This document shows positions 45,307 through 55,600 of a stretch of DNA of 64,000 nt, piece after piece. Positions within the stretch are counted from its first letter, which is position 1. Each line of letters begins with the position of its first letter. A model generated the notes under the pieces. That model was not told the DNA's origin. It made no database searches and saw nothing but the letters and a program-made list of their open reading frames with translations. A program made the translations under genes and the position numbers. Source of the DNA: Prostheceraeus crozeri (Eukaryota; Platyhelminthes; Polycladida; Euryleptidae); assembly GCA_907163375.1 (NCBI GenBank), contig CAJQUW010012972.1, positions 682,001-746,000 on the forward strand, in the 5' to 3' direction.

Positions 45307-47465
45307 ATGAATCCAGAGAGGAGGAAACGATATCGTGGCTATCGTATAGAAGAAGTTGTAAATCTCGTTATGGAACCTACGTCAGATTCGGAAATATCTG
45401 ATCTTGATGATGAGGCTGAGGAAGATGCAGAAAATATCACACCAAATCAGCTTGTAAACGAGGCGCATACTGAGGAATTCAATTATGCTGACAATGAAAA
45501 TGCAAGGTATGTATACCGAAACTATCCAGTCATATTATTATAATATTCTTTGAAAGCAATCCGGTTGTTACTTTGCAATTTTAAATGAGATTTTTCTGAT
45601 ATATTGAGGACTATTACTCGACTGCATGTATGTACATTGTAGCCTACATGTTCATATTTAGTTCTCGAAATAATTTCTGACACTTAATTTTTACAAAATG
45701 ATAGTAAAAGACATTTTTTCTTATTTTCTGCATTGTATAGATTATCAGCACAATGTTTCGACTGGCTAGGCATAGCCCTGTCTGTAGGCCTATTCTTATG
45801 AATACATTATAATTCACTCCTATTTGATCCAACCTGTATATGAATATGATGTTTTAAATCAAAATTGAACTTCGTTATGTGATATGAACTCAAAAATATG
45901 CCTTTTTTTTCAGGAACGATGGTATGGACGACATTCATGATGAAAGTGAAGATGAAGAAAGAGGGCGACCGATTTTCAAATGGCGCAAACGAGAACCAGT
46001 GCCGGGAAATATCGAATTCCAAGGAAATTCCTTCTCTTCTCCTCCAGAAGAAAGTCCATCACCTGCAGAGTATTTCAAGATTTTCTGGCCGGATTCTATA
46101 ATCACTATGCTAGTTGAGCAGACAAACTTGTACAGCATGCAGGAAGCCGGGAAGAGCATAGCAACAAATTTCAAGGAGATGCAGCAACTCATCGGCATCA
46201 ATATGCTCATGTCAATCATAATCCAACCTTGTTATACTATGTATTGGTCTTCCGAAACTAGGTATGGTCCCATCGCTGATGTCATGGCCCTAAAACGGTA
46301 TCAAACTCTTCGTCGATATTTGCATGTTGTCGATAATACCACCAAGAATGAAAATTCAGGTAAATTATTCAAAGTCGAACCAATTATTCAATCTGTGCGT
46401 CAGAGTTGTATTAACCAGGAACAGGAGCAATGTCAATCTCTAGATGAACAAATGATTCCTGCTAAGACGAAGAGAAGTGGAATTCTGCAGCATCTGCCAA
46501 AGAAAATACACAAGTGGGGATTCAAGAATTTCGTCCGCGCCGGAAAATCAGGGATGATCTACGACTTCTTCCTCTATGTTGGAAAGAATAGTGTTGGAAC
46601 GGATAAATGCGGAGTAGAAGATATCGTGATGAAATTGTTGAAAGAAGTTCCAAGACACAAAGGATATCGAATACTATTTGATAATTGGTTCTCCACGTTA
46701 GGTCTCATGAGTCGGCTGAAGGAAGAAGGAATACTGGCAACCGCGACCTTCAGGACAAATCGAATTGCGAGCTGTCCTTTGTCTTCAGAAAAAGAGTTGA
46801 AAGCTCAAGGGAGAGGTACGTTTGATTACAAGACGGATCTCAACAGTGGAATTCATCTCATGAAATGGTATGACAACAAATGTGTTGTGGTCGTCTCAAC
46901 TTTCTCTGGAATCGATGCAAAACAAACCGTTCGTCGTTGGGATGGGAAAACCAAGGCCTTTGTTGACGTCACATGTCCTGACATGATAGTTGATTATAAC
47001 TCCTCAATGGGAGGGGTTGATCTAGCTGATATGCAGATTTCCTTGTATCGTACGAAAATGAATCCTAAGCATTGCGTCTATATAGTGAAGATAAATGGGT
47101 GGCTATTATATCGCCGTCACTGTGACCAAAGGCAGCTGCCAAAGAAGGAAATGTTCGGCCTTAGAAAGTTTATTCTCCAGGTGGCCCAATCGCTGTGCTT
47201 TAAAGATGTGGATCTCCATCGTCCTGTTGGTCGCCCTATCAAACGAAGCTTGTCTCCACCTCCTATTTGTGGCAAGAAACCAGCAATTGCTAAACCTATT
47301 CCGGAAGTACGGCGGGATCAACGTAGTCATTGGCCGGAAGTGAGAGACAAAAGAAACCGTTGTCGCCAATGCGTGTCCGGTTACAGCTACATTTACTGTT
47401 CCAAATGTGGTATATGCCTATGTTTGAACAAAGACAGGAACTGTTTCAAGGACTTTCACTGCTAA
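45307..47465 (+). CDS. piggyBac transposase, spliced (45307-45506 joined to 45914-47465), 583 aa
   Basis: Exon 1 codes an acidic N-terminus (EISDLDDEAEEDAEN) and ends AATGCAAG before GTATGT; intron 45507-45913 ends TTTTTTTTCAG. Joining these keeps one open frame. The DDE_Tnp_1_7 core includes DVMALKRYQTLRRYLHVVD and catalytic Asp motifs SLDEQMIPAK (about residue 243), ILFDNWFSTLG (about 322), IVDYNSSMGGVDLADM (about 426 and 435). The C-terminus has a cysteine-rich finger (NRCRQCVSGYSY, YCSKCGICLC, CFKDFHC). No stop or frameshift is seen, and all parts of a functional enzyme are present. It cuts and pastes DNA at TTAA in the nucleus. The closest relatives are probably PGBD2/3-like transposases. 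Confidence 0.93.
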
Positions 47466-47741
47466 ATCTTCCCAGAAATCCAAACTGACGTTTTTGATAA
47501 TAAATGATGCTAGTATGAATCACAACTTTTTGATTGGGCATAATTTGGATTTTTAGTTAACAGTTTATTAGGGCCAAATATAGGCCTATATATATATACG
47601 TATCAACAACTGGTAACGCAAATAATCAATATTTCTTCAGAATTTAGGACGTTTGCATTTCATATGCTATAAAATTTAAAAAAATGAAAAAAAAAAAATA
47701 AGTTTATCAAAATCAAAATAAGACAAATCTTCGCTTTTGTA

Positions 47742-47773
47742 CCTCTATTTGGCAATGTTGCATATATGCAACA
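47742..47773 (+). repeat. Internal inverted repeat of piggyBac, right
   Basis: CCTCTATTTGGCAATGTTGCATATATGCAACA; partner of 44533-44567 and also similar to the terminal sequence at 44167-44199. Confidence 0.75.
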
Positions 47774-47909
47774 AATTATAAAATCTATCAGAAAACAGAT
47801 ATTGCAAAACAAATGGTACTTTATCTTCAAATAGACAATGTTTAACAAGTTAAAGTCAAAAAATAATTTTTCTGATCACTCTAACATAATGTGCCAAATA
47901 CAGGGTTAA

Positions 47910-48069
47910 GAAAATCTATTAAGTCTTCGACTGAGAAGCCATAATTGTCAATTTTATGCCAGTGAATTGTGCCAAAGTTTTCAATAACGGTTAATGCTTC
48001 GCTGATTGGAATGCTCGGGTACAAGTTTTTTACATCAAGAGAAATTAGAATGTTATCTAGACTATTGAA
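47910..48069 (-). pseudogene. Penelope-like reverse transcriptase, upstream fragment
   Basis: The minus strand reads NILISLDVKNLYPSIPISEA (RT motif A of Penelope, DV.NLYPSIP) and FSVEDLIDFLK, which runs directly into the TTAA of the piggyBac site. It is the upstream continuation of 43052-44162. It stops at the inverted pLTR at 48069-48075, so the first half of the RT is missing (5' truncation). Confidence 0.85.
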
Positions 48070-48237
48070 ATATCAATATATTTCATATATTTAAGCACTC
48101 TTGGAGATGTACATAATCAGCCCTTGAGACTGTCCTATCGCGACGAAACCGGTCGGGTGTATTTTATACAATTTTAAAATAAAATCCTCGTCATAACCTT
48201 GGGAGCGCTAAACCTTTTTTTGATTTTCTAAGCAATG
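48070..48237 (+). repeat. Penelope pLTR copy, right, inverted
   Basis: Inverted copy of 42871-43038; contains CGCGACGAAACCGGTCGGG. Its outer end CTAAGCAATG is followed by 33 bp, then the 13-bp duplication at 48271. Confidence 0.85.
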
Positions 48238-48270
48238 AAAAACCTCCCGTATCGACACACAAACCAATGT

Positions 48271-48390
48271 CTGGCGTCATTGACCGCGACTACACCGGCA
48301 CACCGGATGTCCTGTTATTTAGCTGTGGCAAGGAGGCGTACACCGTGAAAATTCGTGACCGAATTGTTCAGATGATTTGTGTGCGGTTCT
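48271..48390 (+). pseudogene. dUTPase-like protein, C-terminal part
   Basis: On the far side of the insertion the frame reads SGVIDRDYTGTPDVLLF (motif 3, with the catalytic GVID.DY signature) and VKIRDRIVQMI (motif 4, compare GDRIAQLI), ending in a TAA near 48390. The first 13 bases, tctggcgtcattg, repeat the last 13 before the insertion (42863-42875). The glycine-rich motif 5 is missing. Confidence 0.65.
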
Positions 48391-49059
48391 AACATATAAT
48401 TATAAAAAAGACAAAGCTCCTGAATATGTCAGATGAGCGTGACACTGAAGACGTTGCTGATGATGATGTAGGAATGTCCTATGGGAAGCGTTGTATACAG
48501 ACTTTTGGTTCAATCGAGATGTGAATAAAGAGCTGTTTTGAATAAAGTTGACTTCTAAGCAGATCACTGCGGTCAAGAACGTTGATGGTGATGACGCTTT
48601 CATTTGGAATTGATTATCAAGTTAAACATAATCATCATCATGTGTGGCATTGCTGTGATGGAGTTTGTCAATAAGGAGATACGCCGCAGTAAATGAACGC
48701 AGGAAGCCGTTTCATGCTTCCCATAGGCAAACATCTCGCTTCCATACTGAAGCTGCTTGATATGCTAGCCCCACACGACAATTAACACTTAAATACCGAA
48801 CAGTTCACGGAGAGTGAAATCAGCGGCATGAACGATTTGAATGGACGAATGGATTGTACTAGTGCATCTATTTCGCCCAAATGTAGGTGTAGTGGAGTTG
48901 TTGGAGCGGTCATTACTAATTTGGAGGCGGTATAACACAAATTGATTGAAGCATTTGATGAAGACAATGGTCCTGTCAACAGGGTGCTTCATGCAGGCGG
49001 CAGATGACCGTGTCTGACCGTAGTCCATTCAACCAAATAAAGAGACTACTCGGCTACGT
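48391..49059 (+). other. Fossil locus, unassigned part
   Basis: Between the dUTPase-like and penton-like relics. Fragments such as LTSKQITAVKNVDGDDAFIWN (two frames, near 48545-48610) look like former protein but were not identified. Confidence 0.3.
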
Positions 49060-49776
49060 GAACAATGTGCCTGTTCCGCAGGAGCGACCCCGTGGTTGAT
49101 GCGGCTGCTGAAAACGGACGAGAAACTGATCGGGAAACTGATCGGGAATGACTTTGAAGGGGTAATCCTTGACCACAATGTGATGAAGTGTGATCTTGAA
49201 AGAGGCCACCATGAGCCCTTGGGCGGTGCTGAATTACTCATGGTTTCGAATGAGAATATCTAAACACTGACATTTTATGGGCAATTTATCATCATGAATG
49301 ATGCCACTGAAAAAGTACTGGTGCTGAACGAAGACCTTCGCATGGTCACCCAGCACCCGGAAACATTGATTGGCGGTGTCGTGTTCTGGGTGAACAATCT
49401 TCGTGAAATCCCTTCTCGCTATAGGAGGGAACGTCATATTCTTGTACATGTTTTGTGGTTATTGGCTTGACAGGTCGGATTGGCGGTGATCACAGACTCG
49501 GTGGAACAAAAGAAGGAGTTTGTGCTTAACCAGCGCTAATTCTCAACGGTGGGCGAATGTTTGAAGGAGATTGAGAAAAAGAGTCATGGCTGGCTCAATG
49601 CAGTGGAAGCCACTGCGCAGTTGAAAGTGGATTTACCTAACCATTTCATCCAACTGACTTTCACGCCGGGAATCACCATTAACTTGACCTGGTATCTTCG
49701 AGTTTTGCATGGTTTTGACGCCGTGACGGGTGAGTATTTGTCAAAAGCGACCGCACCAGCAATTCCAGTGCCATGA
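49060..49776 (+). pseudogene. Possible penton-like (minor capsid) protein relic
   Basis: One plus-strand frame with three stops runs for about 240 codons. Readable parts are LLKTDEKLIGKLIGNDFEGV, VVFWVNNLREIPSRY and, at the end, STVGECLKEIEKKS and LTFTPGITINLTWYLRVLHG. The last part resembles the pattern G-Y-Y-x-S/T..L...I plus ..LS..L...LGF seen in penton-like proteins encoded by Polintons (F54H12.3-like family). This is a pattern judgement only. It is consistent with, but does not prove, a viral origin of the locus. Confidence 0.35.
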
Positions 49777-49829
49777 GACTGGATGAGTGGAAAATAGAGC
49801 TCTTCATAACAACTCACATTATAGACTAA

Positions 49830-50093
49830 ATGTCATTCGGATTCACTAAAGAAAAATTGCTGCATTACTTTGCCCACCAATCAGCACGCGATTTTCGCAT
49901 TTCGGAGTGGTGGCTGCACCCAACCAGCTATCTGCCTGCGGCCTTCTTAGCGCACCTTCTAAATCATAATCCGCTTGCTCAATACATGACATCGAATCAA
50001 ACACCCTCGGTGTCTTCCTCTTCCAGCTCAAAACGCAAATCAGACTGTGGCTGCTGCTGTGAGGTGGCCCACAATCGGCAACCCTGCTGGTAG
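49830..50093 (+). CDS. Unidentified 87-codon frame in the fossil locus
   Basis: Starts MSFGFTKEKLLHYFAHQSAR and contains SEWWLHPTSYLPAAFLAHLL, then a serine-rich tail (SVSSSSSSKRKS) and cysteines (CGCCCEV). No family recognised. It follows the penton-like frame by 50 bp on the same strand and has no internal stop, so it may be a small gene or a chance frame. Confidence 0.3.
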   Translation: MSFGFTKEKLLHYFAHQSARDFRISEWWLHPTSYLPAAFLAHLLNHNPLAQYMTSNQTPSVSSSSSSKRKSDCGCCCEVAHNRQPCW

Positions 50094-50193
50094 CTAACGG
50101 TCAGTCAATACGTACACTTCAATTCGGTCACGCCGGTGACAATTAGTTACAATTTTCGTCAACGAATGTCTAACTCCCCTACTCGTCCGGCCA

Positions 50194-50346
50194 GGTCTTC
50201 TACGAGAGCGAGCTCTTCCAGGCCATACAAATGCAGAAATGGCTTCCTGTACACGTAGCTATCTTTCAAACAGGCAAGTGTATCATCACCGCTCTGAACT
50301 CTCCGTAGCAGCTCTGGGAACTTCTCGAAAACTCCTTGACTATCTG
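50194..50346 (+). pseudogene. Possible TBP-like fragment
   Basis: Reads FYESELFQAIQMQKWLP, VHVAIFQTGKCIITALNSP, a TAG, then QLWELLENSL. The order YE.ELF ... IF.(S/T)GK..(I/L)T.(A/G) is that of one half of the TATA-binding protein saddle. Only about 50 codons match, so this could be coincidence. TBP-like genes occur in some large DNA viruses. Confidence 0.35.
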
Positions 50347-50350
50347 AAGC

Positions 50351-51860
50351 AGAATAAATTGTTAAATCGCGCTCATAATGTTGAACAAAAATATAAGCAC
50401 GTCATATGTATTACTTTTGTTTTTATAATCAATCATCATTCGTTCAATGAGGAAAAGCAATAGTGGCAGTTGCGCGCCTCATTCAAATTAACATTAGTGA
50501 AAGACCAACTGTCAGTACGGCGTATTGTTTTAGATTAAGAAAAGGAACAGGTTGGATTGGACAGGTGGGGCACAGGCGTTAATGGTCCGGTCTGTTAAGT
50601 CACAATTTCACGCTTACGTTTCCCAGGACGGAAATATCTGCGAATTTTTGCATGATAAAAGATGGTGCTATCTTAAGAGTTTTGACCCATGGGGTCCACG
50701 GCAAATCCGTGGAAGAAAATTGTTGATGTAAGATACACTCAAATTTTATTTAATGTTTGTGTAGCAATAATGATACTCTCTAAGATATTTCGAGATAAAG
50801 TAAGTGCTGCTACTTATTATGTTCTTTTGAGTGGCTATTAGAGCCCTTTGTTATTAATATAGTGAATAGCATTGGGGTATTCGATATCATTGCTTGACCC
50901 GGTTTGACCATAGAAATTGGGTTTGACCTTGTCATGTGAGCGTAATGTAACGTCAGGTGATATCGCGATGAATCACTCTGGTGTTGTTAAACCTAAGTGG
51001 TAGACATCTTGAAAATATAACGTTCTCGAACTTTGTCTGAGACAGTCGTTTTCTCTTCTCTGCTAAAAGAATTCAACAAAAATATCCTCACGTCTCAAAG
51101 TTGGCACTGCGCCACAATTTTTGGTTGATTTCATTGGCTGAAGTTTGTTTGTTTGTATTCAATTGATATTGTCTGAACTCAGTTTTATTGTTCTCACCTT
51201 GGTGATAACAATAAACAACTTTTCATGATTTCCGAGCTAAAGCCCAAAAATTAATATCAAGTCAATTGCTGTCTACGTTCTGTTGCATTCTTCTCATTCC
51301 TAAGCCACTGATGCATCACACTAGTGTAAATTACATTTTCAGGGAAATGCAAAAGCACGTGACAGCTAGATAATCGCTGCAAATTTACAACAACGTAGAA
51401 AATAACAGCCTGTTGTCCCAACATAAATATATGCAACGTATAATTGTCTAGGAAGATGCACAAATGTTTCCACCCGGACAGGCTATTTGACATACAGGAT
51501 TTAGACTTTTGGCTGTGTCAATTCATAAGTCGTTGTAAAATAATAAACACATAAAAAATAAACAAACCATTGATATATAATATAGAAATGTAGAAATAAA
51601 TAAACCAAAGTTACATGTTTTCATTTTCTTTATTGAAATTTTGTAGTGTGTAAATGGGCAGTGGCTATTACATCGGCTCAGCTGGTACGATTTTGGTCTC
51701 GCGACTATTACACCGACTCAGCAGGTACAATTTTCTTCCATGTCTGCTACCCCGCTTCAGATTTTTGTTCCATTGGGGACTCACAATTGCTCAACATGAC
51801 AGGAATTATTCATCAGAATGTGTCTGGACTCTCTGCTTTCCTTGCTTCGCCTTACTTTGT
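50351..51860. other. No recognisable gene
   Basis: AT-rich. The 78-codon minus frame at 51257-51493 has no motif. No end of the fossil locus could be defined here. 51655-51735 holds a short imperfect direct repeat (GGCTATTACATCGGCTCAGC / CGACTATTACACCGACTCAGC). Confidence 0.4.
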
Positions 51861-51867
51861 TTGGTGC

Positions 51868-52031
51868 GTGGGTGCGATCGAGGCTAGGAAGGCTTGTCTT
51901 CTCTACTAAATCACCGAGTGAAGAGACAATCCTTTTTACTATCACGGTTCATTCCCTTAACTATTACAAGTTTTGCATGCAGCAGTGTCCCTGTACTTTT
52001 GTTTGACGGAGAAAGTTGACATCAAGACAGT
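51868..52031 (+). repeat. hAT-type MITE remnant, left of the 52-kb gypsy insertion
   Basis: Matches 58565-58735 inside the MITE at 58119-58876 (GATCGAGGCTAGGA.GGCTTGTCTTCTCTACTAAAT through TTGACATCAAGACAG). The match resumes after the gypsy element at 56421-56540. The left end of this MITE copy was not found. Confidence 0.8.
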
Positions 52032-52207
52032 TGTTGTGTTTTCAATGTCTTACTCTGTGCGATTTGCCTTTCTTTTACTGCACTGAATTTAATCAATCTG
52101 ATGCTGTACACAATTCAATACAACAACATGTCGTCTTGCTACTAGCGCATGGTTTTTACTCGAAGCACGTTATTTCAACTGTTAAGTTATTTACATTACA
52201 ACTTACA
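52032..52207 (+). repeat. 5' LTR of the 52-kb gypsy element
   Basis: 176 bp, TGTTGTGTTTTCAATGTC to ACAACTTACA, followed by TTGGCGACGAGG. Confidence 0.95.
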
Positions 52208-52276
52208 TTGGCGACGAGGAAAATTGGACTACAATAGTGTTGCAAATTTTACGCCAGACATTTTGCAGTGCTGAAA

Positions 52277-52615
52277 ATGTCTGTAATTCCGCCTTTCTGC
52301 AAATTCTCAACGGACAAGGAGAAATGGGCTCTCTACTCAGAAAGACTTTCGTTTTACTTTGGCGCTTGTGGCATAAAGGACGATGCGGAAAAGAAAAACT
52401 ATTTCTTAGCTTGGTGCGGTGAAGAACTATTCTCAACTCTCACGAGTTTATTTTCTCCAGTGAAATTATCTGACACTGCTATTACCTTTGCTGATATCAC
52501 CGACAAGTTAAACGTTCATTTCAAAGAAGAATCTAACTTCATGTCCGCACACTACATATTCGCTCTATTCCTGCAAACAGAAACCTGGACAAAGTTCGTC
52601 AGAATGGTTTGCTGA
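52277..52615 (+). pseudogene. Gag N-terminus of the 52-kb gypsy, ends in a frameshift
   Basis: Starts MSVIPPFCKFSTDKEKWA. Near 52570-52580 (CTGCAAACAGAAACC) the frame shifts: this frame ends at a TGA at 52613, while the true Gag continues in another frame as KPGQSSSEWFAELREKARHC into 52617 onward. A single 1-nt change accounts for it; it may be a real mutation or a sequencing error. Confidence 0.85.
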
Positions 52616-52616
52616 A

Positions 52617-55600
52617 TTGCGTGAGAAAGCTAGACATTGTGGCTTTGATGCTAGTTGTGTCAGTACGCCTAGAGAACGTGCATTACGTGATCTTATTGTG
52701 ATCAATTGTGCAGATCTACGAGTTCGTCAAGCTCTACTGAAAGAAGGTGATCCTACTCTTCAACGTGCGGAGGAAATAGCTCTACAGATTGAGCAGTTAT
52801 CCAAGGACATGAAATTGATTCAACCTACTGCTACAGTTACGGAAAGTTCAAAACAAGTTGCAAAGCTTCGACCTGCAAGACCAAATGGTGCGTCTAAATA
52901 CAATGGTAATTTTTCGAAGAATAAGTCAACTAAAGGTTACATCTGTTTATCGTGCGGTAAGAATAATCACAAACGTGAAGAGTGCAAGTACCGGAACTAT
53001 GTGTGTAATGCGTGTCATACAAGAGGTCACATTCAATCTGTGTGTGGAAGAAATTCCGCAAATTCATCTGCTGTGTTGTCCAGCAAGAATTCTGCCAACA
53101 AAGTACATTCTGTTGATACTCTTGTCAGTTCTGTGAATTCTTCTCATAATATGATTCATAATTCGCCTTTCATGTTACCTATTGATGTAAATGGTAAAGA
53201 CATTCTTTTTGAAGTTGACACAGGCTCTCCTGCCTCAATTATTGATGAACGTACGTGGTGTGGAATCGGGTCCCCTAAATTGTTGGACACCGACATTTCA
53301 CTGAATTCTTACACAGGTCATGACATAAATGTCAAAGGTCATTGTAAAGTGAATGCCTGTGTATTAGGAAGTTCACAGATATTGAATTTACTTGTTGTGT
53401 CAGGTAGAAAACCGCCTTTGTTTGGTCGCGATTCTATTAGGAAAACAAATCTTGATGTCACTGATTTGATGCGTAATGAATTTTTATATCGGTCAGATGT
53501 AGTGATGTGCTCATCCGTTTCCTTAGCTGACTCCGTATTGACTGATTATGATGACGTGTTTTCAACCGAGTTAGGACACTGCACGAAGTTCAAAGCAAAG
53601 CTTCATATAGATGAAAATGCCGTTCCCAAATTTCACAAGCCTAGACAAGTACCTTTTGCGCGTATGAATGCAGTGAAAGAAGAGATTCATAGATTAGAAT
53701 GTAACGGGACTTTATCAAAAGTTTCGCATTCCGACTGGGCAGCGCCTATAGTGGTTGTTCCGAAAACTAATGATCAAATTCGCTTATGTGGTGATTTTAA
53801 AGTAACAATTAATCCTTGGTTAAAGCAAGATCAATGCTTGATTCCAACTCCTGAGGAATTACTCGTGAAGTTGAATGGAGGAAAGAAATTCACCAAATTA
53901 GATATGGCAGATGCGTATACTCAGCTTGAATTGGATGAAGCAAGTAAAGACATCGCAGTCATCAACACACCTCTGGGCATCTACAGATACAATAGACTTG
54001 CATACGGTATAGCTTCCGCTCCCGCTATATTTCAAAGGTTGGCAAATGAGTTGATTGATGGTATCCCTCATACTGCTGGATACATTGATGATCTTATCGT
54101 TACGGGTAGCAGCGATGAAGAACATGATAAGTCACTGCGAATGCTGTTAGATAGAATCCGCGACTATGGACTAAAACTGAAAAGAGAAAAATGCAAATTT
54201 TTCGCAGATGAAGTTAGGTACTTGGGATTTATTGTCAACCAGGAAGGGAAAAAACCGGACTCCGAGAGAGTTGATACAATAGTGAATTTTCCTGTTCCTA
54301 CGAACGTTAAAGAAGTTGAATGTTTTCTTGGGAAAATAAACTACTATGGGAATTTCATTCGCGATGCTTCACAGGTGTCTTACCCTCTCAACAACCTTAG
54401 GAAGAAAGGAGTACCCTGGAAATGGTCCAATCAATGTCAACGAGCTTTCGATGAGCTAAAAGATAGACTTGCAAAGGCAACCTTACTTGTACATTTCGAT
54501 CCGAATAAGACCTTGATTCTAGCTGCGGATGCATCCCAGTTCGGTGTAGGTGCGGTGCTGTTGCAGAAAGACGAGGCCGGTAATGAATTGCCTATAGCTC
54601 ACGCTTCGAAGACCCTTACTGCGGCAGAAAGGAACTACAGCCAAATTGAAAAAGAGTCATTATCCATCATTTTCGGTGTGAAGAAGTTCAAACAATACTT
54701 ACTCGGACACAAGTTCGTGCTGGTGACTGATCACAAACCCTTGCTGACTCTATTCAATCCAAGTAAGAGAATTCCTGAAACTACAGCTGCACGCTTACAA
54801 AGATGGGCAATAACTCTGATGGGTTATGATTACGAGATTGTCTACAAGAAATCTACTGATCACGGCAATGCTGATTCGCTTTCGAGGTTACCTGTGTCCA
54901 ATACAATGTTTGATGATTCTGATTCCGAAATGGTTCACGCGCTATATGAAGAAACCCTACAAGATGTACCGATAAATTCAGAGTTGATTCAAAAACATAC
55001 GAAATCTGACAGGACATTATCGAAGATCATGCGATTCACTACACATGGATGGCCGACCAAATGCAGCGATGATTCACTCAAACCATATTTTCAGCGGAGA
55101 GACGAGCTCACTGTTCAACAGGATTGCTTATTAAAGGGTCTCAGAGTGGTTATTCCTAAACCATTACAGAAAGACTGTCTGAACTTACTACATAGCAGTC
55201 ACATGGGCACGAATCGAATGAAACAATGTGCTAGAAGATGGATATGGTGGCCTGAGATGGATAGTGAAATACAACAATTGTCCTCACATTGTGAAAGATG
55301 TCAAAGGAATGCGTCTAATTCGCCGGAATCTTACTTACCATGGCCTACTCCGGAGCATTCTTGGGACAGAATACATATAGATTTCCTCGGTCCGTTTTGG
55401 GGAGAGAAATGGCTGGTTGTTATTGACGCAAAATCAAAGTATCCTTTTGTTATTCGAATGGGTTCAGACACTACTGCTACAGCTACAGCTAATGCGTTGG
55501 AATCTATTTTCGCAATACTTGGTCCTAGTAATTGCATAGTATCGGATAATGGTCGACCGTTCAATTCCAACCAAATGAATAGCTTCTATGCAAAATGGAA

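Larger units (their letters stand above)
44167..47905 (+). mobile_element. piggyBac transposon, apparently complete, 3.7 kb
   Basis: Flanked by TTAA at 44163-44166 and 47906-47909. Terminal repeats CCCTTTATTTGGCAC and GTGCCAAATACAGGG match at 14 of 15 positions. The element holds a TATA-like box, a non-coding exon, two introns, an open transposase and a poly(A) signal (AATAAA, 47499-47504). It sits inside the RT frame of the Penelope-like element, whose halves meet exactly at the TTAA. Confidence 0.95.
42871..48237 (-). mobile_element. Penelope-like retroelement, 5'-truncated, with inverted repeat ends
   Basis: A minus-strand RT plus GIY-YIG frame lies between two inverted copies of one about 168-bp sequence (42871-43038 and 48070-48237). 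Such pseudo-LTRs, including inverted ones beside 5'-truncated copies, are a known Penelope feature. The piggyBac element 44167-47905 interrupts the RT. A 13-bp direct duplication flanks the whole insertion, with about 33 bp of filler on the right. Confidence 0.85.
41960..50350 (+). other. Fossil dsDNA-virus-like or Polinton-like locus, interrupted by nested elements
   Basis: Plus-strand relics in order: a protein-primed-type DNA polymerase B motif (about 42057-42167), a dUTPase-like frame (42473-42875 continued at 48271-48390), a possible penton-like capsid frame (49060-49776), an unassigned frame (49830-50093) and a possible TBP-like fragment (50200-50340). All lie on one strand and all are broken by stops. 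The bases at 42876-48270 are a later insertion. Such a gene mix is not that of a retroelement. Polinton/Maverick, adintovirus-like or another endogenous large dsDNA virus are options; terminal repeats, integrase, ATPase and protease were not found. Confidence 0.5.
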
